A stretch of DNA of 37,017 nucleotides from Pholiota molesta (taxonomy: Eukaryota; Basidiomycota; Agaricomycetes; Agaricales; Strophariaceae), in the NCBI GenBank assembly GCA_014925825.1, contig JACGCK010000342.1, forward strand, positions 1 through 37,017. Reading direction: 5' to 3'. Shown here in pieces: positions 24,644-36,402 of this stretch (its first letter is position 1; every line of letters begins with the position of its first letter). Below the pieces are notes generated by a model. The model made no database searches. It saw only the letters and a program-made list of their open reading frames with translations, and had not been told where the DNA came from. The translations under genes were made by a program, and so were the position numbers.

Positions 24644-25880
24644 AGCAGTGTATATCACAAAGCTTCTAGAAATCTGGTCGAATACTCAGTCGATCGCAAC
24701 TGTTCTCGAATGACGAACTGATGTGCGTTCGGCGCATGCAGCATTATTTTCATACGATCTGAATAACTGCCTCTGCAGCACAACACCACTGACTGGGACC
24801 CGTACCGTTCGCATCCATATTCGCACCCTGGCGATGACCCCCATCCACTAGCGCAGCAGACGCCCTTGCAGTTTGCTATCATCCCAAACGATGGGGACAA
24901 CCGTGTCTACGACGCCCATCTGGAAATTGCACGCAACCTGGACCATGGGGCTCTCTTTCAATACCTCCGATGAATTCGAGAAGCATAGGCAATTGCGAGT
25001 GCTGGTATGGGATTGGACTACTTCAGAACTCATCCTAGTGAGTCGAACTCGATCATCGCACGCGCTTCACCTATGTATTCAATGAAACCATCCAGGATTT
25101 CTCTGATTCTAACTCACTTCCAATTGAAAAGACTGGCTTCGGTCTCCTCGATTCCACCTACTGCTTCTTCACTTCCGCTCTCTACCCCGGATCCATCCAG
25201 CTATATGAGCGCGCAAGATCTTCCATGTCTAATTCTCCAGCCATCCACCACCTTGCGACATTGACACTTCAACTTCCGGACACAATCCCTCTTATTTCAA
25301 TTTCGCGGATCTACGCCCACGCCGGACCCATCGAGGCGCACCCACTTCCCGTACACCGTGTACGGTAAACGACGACGATCGCTTGCACGTGTTTACAAAA
25401 TACTGTATGCAACAGAAGCAAGGGCCTAAGGCACGCAAGTCGGGGATACGCCTCTTGAAATTCCATGGGAATGGGAGGAATGGGGTCCATCTAATCTAAG
25501 GATTATCTTCCCTTTTTGCACCAGTCTGGATGCAGCTTCTCTCAATATTGTTTCATATGTTCATGCCTATTTAACTACTTTGCACAGATATGTCCATGGT
25601 CAACGTGTGGTTTGTCGTATTAGAGACCCCCATATCGATGACTCTTCATATGTATTGTGTTCAACCAATCCTCGACTTCTCTCCAGCAACCGTGTTATCT
25701 GCAAGGGGTATTTTGCCAATGCCTCCATCCCAGTCGTTTTCCGAGAGACAGTCCGGGGTCTTGCTGCCACCAAGTATGATTTCTCGTTCGCAAGTCCGTC
25801 TTTACAAGGATGACGTGGAGACGCGCCTCCCTTGCGTCTCCTTCACAGCGTCCGTGACTTCGTCGGGCATTAATCAATGA
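24644..25880 (+). pseudogene. F-box protein relic, copy 1 (F-box lost)
   Basis: This is a decayed paralogue of the neighbouring copy at 26009-27827. Its leader (about 24645-24678) aligns with the leader of copy 2 (about 25944-25980), but the F-box and following region are missing: the leader runs directly into sequence matching intron 2 and exon 3 of copy 2. Recognisable pieces are RTVRIHIRTL, LAQQTPLQF, RVLVWDWTTSELIL, GPIEAHPLP, EWEEWGPSNLRIIFPFCTS, YVHGQRVVCRIRDPH and DDVETRLPCVSFTASV. They fall in several frames. There is a two-base loss near 24826, a shift near 24940, more downstream, and a 93-bp in-frame deletion at about 25390 relative to copy 2. It cannot encode a working substrate adaptor. 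Confidence 0.82.
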
Positions 25881-26008
25881 ACATCGCCAATCAACAACTC
25901 GCTTCCGACACAAACTCTCACTGAGCAGTGACTAAGACTAGTGAGCAGTGTACATACTACACACAGCTTCTGAAAATCTGGGATATCCATACCCGACTTC
26001 GTTCCCAA

Positions 26009-27827
26009 ATGAAAAACGCCAATCTCCTCACCATCCCACAAGAACTCTTAATTTTGACCCTTTCCAAACTCGATGCTGTCGCTCTTACCCGCTGTACAAT
26101 GGTGTAGCAATACATGATTCCTTTCATCCTCGATATGGTCACTGAATCTGCAAGATCAGACTTGCAGGCACATTCACGAAGCACTCAAGAATTCCTCCCT
26201 CTTGAAGTACACGATCCAGTTACACTTCAATGGCGTCACAGACTCCGGAATATCCGTTACTCAGAGGCTGAGTTATCCCGAACTCCTCGAATGTCTTCAG
26301 CGCCGTCGTCACGAATGGATGTCGCCCAAATGGAGCGTAAATATTCTATTTGACATGGAAGACTATCGTCAGCCATCTGATCTTGTGAGCGGCACATTGG
26401 TTAGAAGGAGTGCGAACCATCTCGAAATCACGACGCTGCCTACTGCCAGCAACGTCACCGGAGAAACAATAACCAAAAGGGCTCTCAAGAACGAGTTTCC
26501 GGTTCTAAAATTTACAATGGACCCGACGCAAGATTTGATAGTGCTGATAGAAAACAATATGATGTGCGTTTAGCCTATGCTTCATCATCCTCATACGATC
26601 TGATTAAGTGCCTCAGGAGCTATATACCACAAACCGATGCCCGTATATTTCGCATCCATATTCGCACTCTGTCAAACGATGATCCCCATCCACTAGCGCA
26701 GCAGACTCCCTTGCAGTTCACTGTCGCTTCAAACGGTTACAGCAACAAGATTACCAATGTCCATCTAGAAATTGCACGCGACACCCTGTTGGTCCATTTT
26801 TACACCGCTAATATGTTCGGAGACCCTAAGGAACCGCGAGTGCTGGTACTTAACCTCTCCTTCTGGCCATGGATCCATTCAGCTTTACAAGCTTGAGAGA
26901 TCTCGCACATCTAATGCCTCAAGTGCCCACCACCTCGCCACACTTCACCTTCCATGCAGGAACCCTCGCACTACAATCGATAAGATCTGCACGAGCGCTG
27001 GGCCCATCGAAGCACATCCGCTCCCCCATAGCTCGCCGTTCATGGTAAACGACGACGATCGCTTACATGTGTTTACAATCGCCTACAGACATACCCACGT
27101 GCGAGCTAGCAACATCGAAAGAGTTGAATGCATGCCTACGAATTTATTCGTGCACCAGCGCGTGTTCACAAAATATTGTATACAGCAACAAAGGCAACAC
27201 GCGGATGGCGATGCGGCACCTCTCGATATTGCATGGGAGGAATGGGGCCCGCCTAATACGAGGATTGTCTTCCCTTCGTGTACCGACCCGAAATGGCCAC
27301 GGTGATTATTCACGACCACTCTCAACACTATATTACACGTATGCTCATGCCCATTTGACCTATTTGACTTCTTTATATATGTAGGCATGTCCACGGCCAA
27401 CGTGTCGTCTCTCATAGACTCCGGAGGCACGAGGACCTTATATTCCACATGCCGACTCCAGAGAACTCCATAGCAATCCTTGATTTCTCTCCAGCAACCG
27501 TGTTGTCTGTAGCTGGTATTCTCCCAATGCCTCCATTGTCAAGCTCCAAGAACATGCCTGGGCGCTTGCTGCCAGTGCCACAAACTAGGATTTCCCCTTC
27601 TCAAGTCCAGCTTTACGCGGACGACGTGGAGACGCGCCTTCCTTGCGTATTGTTTACGACGAATTCCGAGACAACATACACGTCGTACATGATCCATACA
27701 GATGGTGTTGTTGGTGTAAATGTGCGTTTGTCTTTCATTTATTCCTGGTTCCCTGCTTGACATCGCGTTTTATATGTAGGTAGATAAGGGCACGGAACTC
27801 CTTCTCTTAGACGTGTATACCATCTAG
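26009..27827 (+). pseudogene. Basidiomycete F-box protein, copy 2 (frameshift and nonsense)
   Basis: F-box proteins are SCF ubiquitin-ligase adaptors. Exon 1 (26009-26101) plus the start of exon 2 encode an F-box: LLTIPQELLILTLSKLDAVA, then CRHIHEALKNSS. Exon 2 (26160-26563) ends with DPTQDLIVLIEN, a hallmark of this agaricomycete family. Exon 3 starts at 26617 and contains ARIFRIHIRTLSNDDPHPLA and RVLVLN. A shift near 26860 moves the reading to the frame of SGHGSIQLYKLERSR, VNDDDRLHVFT and EEWGPPNTRIVFP. A TGA at 27303-27305 then interrupts, with a phase mismatch at the next intron. The last parts (HGQRVV, DFSPATVLSVAGILPMP, DDVETRLPCV, then exon 27780-27827 ending DVYTI) are open. It is better preserved than copy 1 but still broken, unless the assembly is wrong at two points. 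Confidence 0.85.
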
Positions 27828-29362
27828 TAGAAACAGCAGCTTGACATTTTTCTCAATTCATAGCTATCCGGTGGATATAACATTGGCTCAATCTCTGCTG
27901 TTGTTGTATATAAGCTTGAAGAATTTATGTACAGTAACAATTTTTTACATTTGAAGGTTGATACATGGGTTGCAGCCCACCAAGTTGTTGGATGGATTTA
28001 ATTTGCAGTGCGGTATTTTTATAACGGATTAGCGTTTTACATTCAATTGGTCATATATATGGTGTCAACACTGACTCAAATGTCAAAGATATAGTTTAGT
28101 ACGGACGCTTCAATAGTACAATTTTATTGAACGCAGGATGCAACTTGCTTCCAATTCATTGGCAGTCCCCGGCGTACCCCATGTTGGACGTCTTCACTTC
28201 CGCTAATGTACTTGGAAACGGTTTACATTAGTATTCACATGCTTCAGCTACTACATAGATAAGCAGGTCCTACTGCTACCTCCTTCCTCCTAAGATAGGC
28301 GGCCTATCCACGTCCAAGCGCATGTAAGACTATTCAGGAGCGCCTCGAGAGCGCGGACAGACATCCGACGACCCACAAAGAATACACATACACATATCCA
28401 AGAAAGAAAGGGAGAGCAAAACAGCACAAAAACTATCAAACCCAATCGTTCCAGGGTCAACAAGTTCGCTGCACCTGACAACGGGACGGAGGACGGAGGA
28501 CTGGAATGAAGGCATACGAATGCGCAAGTGTAAGTAGTACGTAGTAGGTAATAAGACAAAAAAATAATAAGCAAGACAGGATCCGAAGAATACATATACG
28601 AATAGTACGAAAGGCTCGACGCAACGCGAGAACAAGCCGCGGGGGATGGGCAAGATATGGAAACGGAGCCGGCCAACGAGACCATAGATGGGCGATGTAC
28701 GGGCGGGTGGATGGGTATGTGGAACGGCGGAAAGCGGAAATGTATTGGCGATGGGGCCGGAAGAGCGAAGGCGCGTGGGTAGATATAGGTGGCGATATGA
28801 ATTGGAGTATCAGCCCGAGTATCAGCCTCGTCGTGCCCAGGCCGCTATTGGAGTGGAAGAGAGGGGAAGTGGGAACAAATGGTCATGATATTTGCGTGAC
28901 AATAGGAAGAGGAGGATTGTTCATCCAGAACGAGGGTCTATCTTATTTATAGGATGGGAACTTCGCAGCACCATCCATTGTCCTCGTGTTCCGGATGGGG
29001 GGCGCGATAGTGTAGGAGGGGGACGGCTATAGGGAAGGTGGAAAGCAGTGGGTACAACAGAAGGTATAATCAAGAAATTATGGTATAGCGAACAGAGCCA
29101 ACAATCGCATTTGTCTCCATACGCCTAATCTTGCTGCGCATGTAGATAGCCGGATTCGCTTACATTATGGGTAGTAATCGTCATCCCAAGATTCTATAGA
29201 AAGGAACGTGGAAGGCATTAGCACGCAGCACGATCAGGGCAACAACACCAGCAGAATGAAACAAAATGCCAAGGCATAGCCTAGCATAGGTTGACCAATG
29301 AATTTGGCATGACGTGCATGATCGATCGACAATTTATGATCGACATGTACAGGTTCAGTTTT
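27828..29362. other. Intergenic stretch, convergent 3' ends
   Basis: This lies between the F-box relic and the CHS7-like gene, which point toward each other, so it should hold 3' untranslated regions and no promoter is required. A purine-rich (plus strand) tract at about 28340-28600 yields long minus-strand frames (28290-28685) of low-complexity hydrophobic sequence that I do not accept as a gene. Nothing else stands out. Confidence 0.45.
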
Positions 29363-30614
29363 TCAACGATCGGCCAAGTCGACGGACATAGCTAACAGAG
29401 AAAGCCATAGCCACGTACCTTCTGTTATACTCTTCCATGCAAGATATAGTACACCCACTGAAGCTGTTTCGAGTAGAGTCGCCACAAATGAGCCGTCGAC
29501 TTTCGAATTCGATCCCTATAATCGAGAACATGTCAGAAATCAATCCAATCAATGATAGCATGTGAGGTGATAAATGAGGTACCTTGCAGATCACTCGACT
29601 GAGGAGGAACCCTGCGAGCTGCGAAAGCACGAACAGAGTCGCCGCGAGGATATAATACCACATCGGTCTCGTTTCGTTCAGCACGCGCAGGACGATGTAT
29701 GTCATGATAAGGAGATATGCAACAGCGCAGCTAAGGAAATGAAATGAAGATGAGATGATGATATGATAAAAACGCCGACAAAACGTACACCGCGGGCCAG
29801 ACGCTGGTCAACACGAATAGCGCAATGCTACGTATCTCCTCTGGTGGGTTGGAAACGCCGCCAATGACTTGTGTGACTCCCAATGCGATGTCCAGCGAGA
29901 TGTAGATGCCGACTCCGAGTGTAATAAGGGTAAAAATGTAGAATGGCTGTTATGAACAGGGTGATCAGATTTATTTCCCATGCTACGCGAGGTCTGAAAA
30001 AACACGTACGACTAGACTGGCTAAGGTGCCATCCTCCACGACTTGCGTCGCCACAATGGCGTTGGCCAGCAACGCCCAAAATAGCGCGACGACTGCGCCT
30101 GCATGGATAGCGGTGATAGCGATAAGTGGTGTAGACCCTTGTTCTAGTAGCGAGCCCGTGGTGATGAGTTGAAGAGGTAGAGTAAAGAGATACAATGTGA
30201 GGAAAGTTCGGAGCTCAATGCGGCCTAATAATACGATTAAGGGTTATGGTATGATTCTAGTAGAATGCGACGCACCGACAGCCGCTTTGCGACGATTGCA
30301 AATGTATATGAGAAAAACAATGAAGAGCAGGCTAACGCCACAGGCAGCGATGTTCGCGACGTTGGAAATGGACCCATCATGCCCCAGTCTTGGAATGCCA
30401 CACGTTGGATTGACGCCTACGGGCGCTGAAGTTGAGGGTATTGAAGGACTTTTGAGCGTTGATGGGGAATCGCGCTGGAGCTATAGAACAATGGTTCAAC
30501 GAGCTGTACCCTTGAACGCAACGCAAATCAACCACGAACCTGGCGATAGAAGAGATTACACCACGGATAGCTCGGAGTATCCGTGCACAGAGCCTGGAAA
30601 TCGCCAAAGCGCAT
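29363..30614 (-). CDS. CHS7-like chitin synthase export chaperone
   Basis: Six exons, right to left: 30540-30614, 30276-30480, 30010-30224, 29789-29946, 29583-29730, 29363-29515; 954 nt, 317 residues. In yeast, Chs7 is an ER multi-pass membrane protein needed for chitin synthase III to fold and leave the ER, so this gene probably supports cell-wall chitin deposition. Family signs: an amino terminus MRFGDFQALC with PWCNLF, several hydrophobic helices (for example VSLLFIVFLIYIC, ELRTFLTLYLFTLPLQLI, VVALFWALLANAIVATQ), VEDGT, and near the end KVDGSFVATLLETASVGVLY followed by WKSITE. All introns are 51-67 nt. The C-terminus after TEG is uncertain: I read straight through to the TGA at 29363-29365, adding about 16 residues, but a donor-like GTACGT at that point could allow another ending. 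No lesion was seen. Confidence 0.9.
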
Positions 30615-32338
30615 GGCTGGAGATGGCTGGGAGGTCGCGAACGATGTCGTGAGCGGGAGAAAAACGTCAAGCGTCGTCGGTGGTAAATACAGCAGGAATC
30701 AAACATTGATATACAAAAGAAGATCAGCTCGTGCCATGTGCGTGGGTGTAAGCTGTACGCTCCCAGACTCACCGCAGAAGCTCGTGGACTTGCTAACTTT
30801 AAAAGAGGGTGATCGTAGGCGGTACAAACATGCAGTAAAAATCCGGTGCAGACGCTCAGCGCAGCAGGTGAAGATCAGAATAAAAGTGGCGGTGAATGCC
30901 CGTGCTTGGCGCTATACTGCGTGTTCTCCACCATCGCGTTGCCATGCAACCACGTGAGGTAACCGCGCTTGCGTGCAGTCGCATCCATGCTTTTACCTCA
31001 GTACGGCCATCTCTTTCTTTACATGGACCTCTTCACCAACCTCATCATGGGGCAATTGCGACAATACACCGGGAATTTCTGTCGGAAGAATGTTATATTT
31101 TTAGTCTAGTAGTTTGAGCGCGGATGTACAACGGAACCTGCAGACGAAGATTCAGAGACGTAAGGAAGAGAAGAACTCGAACTTTATGTATTAGGACTTT
31201 GCTGGGGCTTTGCTGAAATCACCAGATCATCAACAGAATTGAGTGGAACGTATTCGATAAAACTGCGGAATTTGAGAGTGAGACGGCCAGCGAGTCAGAA
31301 CTTGGCTCATCTAACATGAAGAGCTTGCAAGCATAACGCACTGTGTAACTTGTGGTTGTCAGTTGTGCCGGATGATAACAAAACTTCTATGAGGCCTCGA
31401 GGTTGGTAAGCTCCCGGTCGGTGGTGTAATCTTCTGTGAAGAAAGAAAAAAGAACAATGTCTAGACTAAATCAGAGTGTAAAACCCTAATAAGTCTCGAC
31501 CAAAGGTATCATAAAGTCTACATTTAAGAGTAGCTACTACTTATAGCGGCAGAGACTAAAATCTACTCTGATAATGTGATAGATTGGATAGCCAAGCCGC
31601 CGACCAGCACGATGGTTGTGATAGCATATTATATACATGTCGTATACATGCGAATAAGAAGCCTCCACGAACCTGCTATCTATATCCTGGACCCAGGATG
31701 ATCACTTGCACCCAATTGTGATCACACCGCGGCCCAAATCCCAGCCACCGCCACTTACGAACGCTTTGTGGACGCCGATAAAGGCACCCTTGCACAGCTT
31801 CTTTTCCCAAAACATTTACCGGCTTACTATGTCTGTGTGGCGCATACATCAAAAAGGCTAGGGACAGCGCGCGCTGCGCCCTGGTCGCAACAAAAATCGG
31901 TCTGCGACGCCTGCCGCTTCCCATGCACACCTTCACACCATTTTGCAGTCTTCCTATCTATCTCGGCTGTTCTAGTGAGCCACCTGATTACCATTCACCC
32001 ACCCCCCCTGCCGTTCTAACGGCCATGAACGCGGCGATTGCATTGATGAACCGTCCATAAAAGGCATGTTTTCAGTGGCACATGTGAGGAAGTCAATTGG
32101 TTGAGATGTTGGTAAGCCACCCACAACACCACGGCGAAGTCGATAGAACCTGGGTACGATATCGTATATAAATCAGTTTTGGCTCATCCAGACATGAGGT
32201 CCGGCTTTTTGCTTCTCGACTGTCAGCTTATCGTGTGCCACACCATCGATTCAGCCCACGCAAAACCCACCAACCGGCGGCAAATAATCCATATAACTAG
32301 ACTTCGAGTTTCTACTATACGTTACATCTATTCAAACT
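30615..32338. other. Divergent intergenic region, no gene supported
   Basis: The CHS7-like gene (minus) and the thioredoxin-like gene (plus) diverge from here, so both promoters lie within it. Frames such as 31768-32019 (plus) and 31676-31936 (minus) overlap each other and show no domain. A TATA-like stretch occurs at about 32164-32170, 170 bp upstream of the thioredoxin ATG. Confidence 0.4.
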
Positions 32339-32842
32339 ATGCCTAGCACAACAATCGAGGGCGTGCAGAGCTTTAGGGAGGTTGTGAGTCATTCATATCT
32401 GACAATATCGACTATGCTAACCAAATACCTCTTGGTCAGATCCGCAGCCCCACCCCCGTGGTAGTCTTCTTCTATGTCGGATGGTCTGTCCCATGTCAGC
32501 AAATAACACCACTATACGAAAGATTCGCCTCTATGTCGGAGCTAGATACCTTGCGATTCTACAGAGTGGAAATTGACCACAGCCCAGACGTCTCGAATTA
32601 TTGTCAAATAACAAGTGTAGGTTCATGTATACCGAAGATGGCTAATAACGGTAATAACCGATTTCTCCCTGAATAGGTCCCTGTGTTTGCAATCTACCAA
32701 AACGGGATCAAAATGTCGGAAGTCGTTGGATGTCACAGATCAGGCATCCAGGTAAACCTCCCATAAACCTCAGCCTAGATTAACGAACACCGTGTCTGAT
32801 GATAAAAATATCCAGGGTCTTTTAAAGAAATACCTACGATGA
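32339..32842 (+). CDS. Thioredoxin-fold protein with altered active site (WSVPC)
   Basis: Four exons: 32339-32383, 32440-32616, 32677-32751, 32816-32842; 324 nt, 107 residues, the normal length of a single-domain thioredoxin. Introns are 56, 60 and 64 nt, GT-AG. The fold is clear: VVVFFYVGW then VPCQQITPLYERF, a central YRVEID strand, the cis-proline turn at VPVF (P76) and a final helix GLLKKYL. Canonical thioredoxin has WCGPC; here residues 30-34 are WSVPC, so the nucleophilic first cysteine is serine (S31) while the second (C34) remains. The buried Asp that usually precedes (DFWA) is also replaced by Phe. Ordinary dithiol-disulfide exchange should be impossible; a binding, chaperone or monothiol role is conceivable. 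There is no signal or targeting sequence, so it is probably cytosolic. The open, correctly phased exons argue against a pseudogene. Confidence 0.88.
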
Positions 32843-33948
32843 AAGAAACCTAGTGACCTCCCCGCATTGAATCAGGATCTACTACAGATGATGACGAGAC
32901 ATGACAGACACGGTACCGAAAGAATATACCCACAAAATGTACACTTTGAGACAAATCATCTAAAAAAAGTTTTCAGCTTACTACTAGGACTAATTATCTG
33001 ACATTTAGTAGTACGCTAGGTTCTATAAAAATGATAAACTGAGCGAGAGGAGTAAGAATTTGATTGTTCACATGATCAAAGTGATAATCTTAAGATAATC
33101 TGACTTGGATTTATATCAGTGCAGAACGGGGACCGTCAGGGACCGTCTTGCACACTACTCAAATTGCAGTATTTCAATTTGTCGTCGATCCACGCGGACA
33201 GACGCGGACGCGGACTTATCTTAGCGTATATACGCACGTTGTTTCAACTTCTTGTTCTTCGTTCATCACCGGCGGCCGATTCGAACCTTTTTTCATTTTC
33301 TATGTTCGTATCTCAAACTTGCATCACACCCTAGGCCTACAGGTTATATTTGGGACGATCAAATATAGTTCAGTTAAAAAACTGATACCACTGACTTTTT
33401 AGCAAAGTCTAGTCAACATTAGCGCTCTCGAAAGCTCAAAGAGTGGCAGAAACCTCGGGGATACATCCATGAAATATCGTGAAAAGACCATCATGGGACC
33501 TAATCGGCAAACCACGAGAAATGCGCAACCTTGCGCAACGCGTGCGTACTCCACCTCAACTCTACCTCGACCCTACCATTACAAGCCAATAATAAGGTGC
33601 AATGATGATCCGCCTGATATTTCTCTTTGACGGTCAGCCCGGTCACCTCTGTGAACATCAAGAAATGGTCTATTTTTAGAGCCCGAATCTATTATCTGCT
33701 CACCAAGGCTCCCCGGCTCTTATCAAAAACACATGGGCATGGGCGATTTGCCGCCTTCTTATGGTCATTCACTACATTTCATTGTGCTTCTTTACAAAGC
33801 CTGACCATCTTGAACAGCACACATGTTCGTCGTTGTCAAGCTACACATGTTCAAAGGTCGGTTGCAGACTCGCTTTACGGTCACACACTCAGACATTGAT
33901 CATCTTCTTACCAGCAAATGTGCGCAGAACAAGATCGCACATCATGGG
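32843..33948. other. Intergenic and upstream region of lipase copy 1
   Basis: The first part is AT-rich 3' flank of the thioredoxin-like gene with no gene. From about 33410 onward the sequence resembles the region upstream of the second lipase (from about 35890): both carry CAACATTAGCGCT or AACATTAGCGCT, an AAAGCTCAAA block and a final CATCATCTT-like stretch before the TATA box, so the duplication included the promoter. Confidence 0.5.
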
Positions 33949-33956
33949 TATATATA
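33949..33956 (+). promoter_or_regulatory. TATA box of lipase copy 1
   Basis: TATATATA lies about 85-90 bp upstream of the start codon. A block directly before it (AGCAAATGTG, then GATCGCACAT) is conserved at the same place ahead of lipase copy 2, which supports a promoter function. Confidence 0.6.
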
Positions 33957-34039
33957 CGCCACATAATAAACGAAAAAGATCCAGGATAGTGCTCTGTCCC
34001 CCCTCCTCCCTGTGAATAGCTATCTACCTTTGACGGAAG

Positions 34040-35526
34040 ATGTTTTCCAAGCGTTCCATCCTTTCTGCAGTCCTCTGCGCGTTAACTGTCGTTAACGCCG
34101 CACCGGCGCTTGTTGAGGTATCGAAGAGGCAATCCATCACGGCTCTGACGACCGCGCAGATCAGCGTCTTCCGACCATTCACGCACTTTGCGAGCACTGC
34201 CTACTGTCAACCAAGCACCACGATCAACTGGAGCTGTGGAGGTCAGTAGTATCATATCATCTATTAGAGTGATCTATACGTTGGCTTGGCTTACATTCGG
34301 TATCTCAACTTGACAGCCAACTGTGCCGCCAATTCAGACTTCATCCCCACTGCTTCCGGAGGCGATGGATCGGACACCCAATTCTGTAAGTTCGGAAGGT
34401 TACCTTTTATGGGACAAACCCATTAACTTTCGGATCCAGGGTACGTTGGCTTCTCGCCATCGCAGAACACGGTCATCGTTGCACATCAAGGAACGGATAC
34501 CGCACAGATGTTAGTTGTACTTTTTCGAATGCTGACTGAACACCACTCATGAATATCTGTCACAGTGAGGCCGACGCTACAGATGCCAATGCATTCTTGG
34601 AGAATTTGAGCTCAACATTATTCCCGGGTATCAGTTCTTCTGTCGAGGCACACAGTGGATTCGCCAATGAACAAGCTAAGTATGTGATCCCGGTTCTATC
34701 TGGCAGCATATCTTTAGATATTAATGAAATGCTCTAGGACTGCCACCGCAGTCCTCTCTGCCGTTCAGAGTACCATCAAGGCCCATTCCGCAACTGCGGT
34801 GACAATCGTCGGACACTCTCTCGGTAATTCGATACATTTTACTTCAGATCTAGAATCAGAGACTTACTCTGAATTATATTAGGCGCGGCTATTGCTCTGC
34901 TTGATGGAGTTTATCTGCCTCTGCACATCAGCGGTGTCAGCTTTAAGGTCATCACCTACGGAATGCCCAGAGTACGTACAATTATTCCTGACCTAACCTA
35001 TCATATATCAGTGCTCATTGCTTTATCTTATTCATTATTCTTAGGTCGGAAACCAAGCCTTCGCGGACTACGTCGATGCTCACGTTACTCTCACACACAT
35101 CAACAACAAGTACGTCCATACCCCGCTCTAGGGAGACTAGTACTGAGCCAGATATTTGATCGTAATTAGGGAGGATATTGTCCCCATCGTTCCAGGTGAG
35201 TAACATCTTCATTTTTACTCCAAAGATAGCTTGTCTGATGACCTCCTTCCATTCTAGGCCGATTCCTGGGATATGTCCATCCCTCGGGCGAGGTGCACAT
35301 CATGGACAACAACCAGTGGATGAGCTGCCCAGGTATGCATGTCTTATTGCAGAGGTCGACATGAAAGTCGGGGTTTGAGGGCAATCCTTCTGATTCTTTT
35401 TCTTAAATTTATCCAGGTCAAGATAACACCAGCAATGAATGCACTGTCGGTGATGTGCCCAATATCTTTTCCGGAAATACAGGCGACCATTCTGGCCCCT
35501 ATGACACCGTCACGATGGGCTGCTAA
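34040..35526 (+). CDS. Secreted class-3 (alpha/beta-hydrolase) lipase, copy 1
   Basis: Ten exons: 34040-34241, 34317-34385, 34440-34509, 34566-34679, 34738-34823, 34883-34971, 35045-35109, 35170-35195, 35258-35332, 35417-35526; 906 nt, 301 residues. It hydrolyses ester bonds of acylglycerols outside the cell. A signal peptide (residues 1 to about 20, ending VNAAPA) and a KR pair at 29-30, a likely Kex2 site, precede the mature part. The substrate-side segment VIVAHQGTD, the nucleophile elbow GHSLG (S179), the acid in NKEDIVPIVP (D234) and a histidine in PSGEVHIMD (H254) form the expected Ser-Asp-His triad. Paired cysteines near both ends suit a secreted enzyme. All introns are GT-AG, 54-84 nt, and the frame is intact. 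A tandem paralogue starts 2363 bp downstream. Confidence 0.94.
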
Positions 35527-36314
35527 TGTTGTTGCCTATAGTATTAGTGGTTCATGTTGCAGGCTGTATTATTTATTTAACCACAGAACCTGTATTTGGA
35601 GACGTCTAAAAACGAATGTATATTGAGTGTTGCCTTTGATTCTTCTGGGCCCATTGGAATATTTCAGCGATTGTCTAGGTCATGATGAGCACAGCTCAAA
35701 GTGCTATAGAACGAGAATGTATGATGGAACCCAGATTTCCAGACCCATGGCAGGTGCAAATATTACCCAGCTGAGCTCTTGAAATTTAAGTCTAGTTTCA
35801 TTTCATATCAAGCCTGAGACCTGGGGAATTGAACGGGGATGAAGTTGCACTTGATAGCACAAACCGGCTGCCTAGTGATATGACACCTGCGAGCTAGTAG
35901 CAACGTCTGGTTAACATTAGCGCTGCCAAAAGCTCAAAAGAAAGACTATCATCTCATTGGCAGAAAGCTCGGCGATGCACCTAAGAGACTATCTGAAAAG
36001 GCCGCCGAGGTCAAAAAGCCACCATAAATATTCCTCATATTCCTCTTGACCGTCAGCTTGAATGATCTATTTTTAGAGAGTGAACTATTATCGTCTCAAT
36101 AAAAGTCTGAAGCGAGCTGAAGCGATTTGCGATCTTTTCATTGCTCATTCAGCACATTTCTTTATGCTTCTTTTGCAAATATGACTAATTTAAAGAGCGC
36201 ATTCTGCCCGCCTCGTTGTTTGAAAGTCGGTAGTGTACTCGCTTGACACGCAGATTCACACATTCATGATCATCTCGCTAGCAAATGTGCCCCGAGATCG
36301 CACATTAGAATGTG
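35527..36314. other. Intergenic region between the two lipase copies
   Basis: It holds the 3' flank of lipase copy 1 and, from about 35890, the duplicated upstream region of copy 2. No independent gene is seen. Confidence 0.5.
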
Positions 36315-36322
36315 TATATATA
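36315..36322 (+). promoter_or_regulatory. TATA box of lipase copy 2
   Basis: TATATATA lies about 81-88 bp upstream of the ATG at 36403, preceded by the same AGCAAATGTG and GATCGCACAT elements as in copy 1. The promoter looks intact although the coding part is damaged. Confidence 0.55.
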
Positions 36323-36402
36323 GGCCAGAAGTGAGATGAGAGAGAACTCTGGATAGTGCTCTATCACCCCTTCTCGTAAGTTGGTAGTACCTTGGTCGGA
36401 AG

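Noticed and set aside
28290..28685. 131-codon minus-strand hydrophobic frame
   Set aside because: It comes from a pyrimidine-rich tract next to the CHS7 gene 3' end; there is no start context, conserved motif or intron pattern.
33270..33295. GGTTCGAATCGG on the minus strand, resembling a tRNA T-arm
   Set aside because: The bases on either side cannot pair into a T-stem and no acceptor, D or anticodon arm is present.
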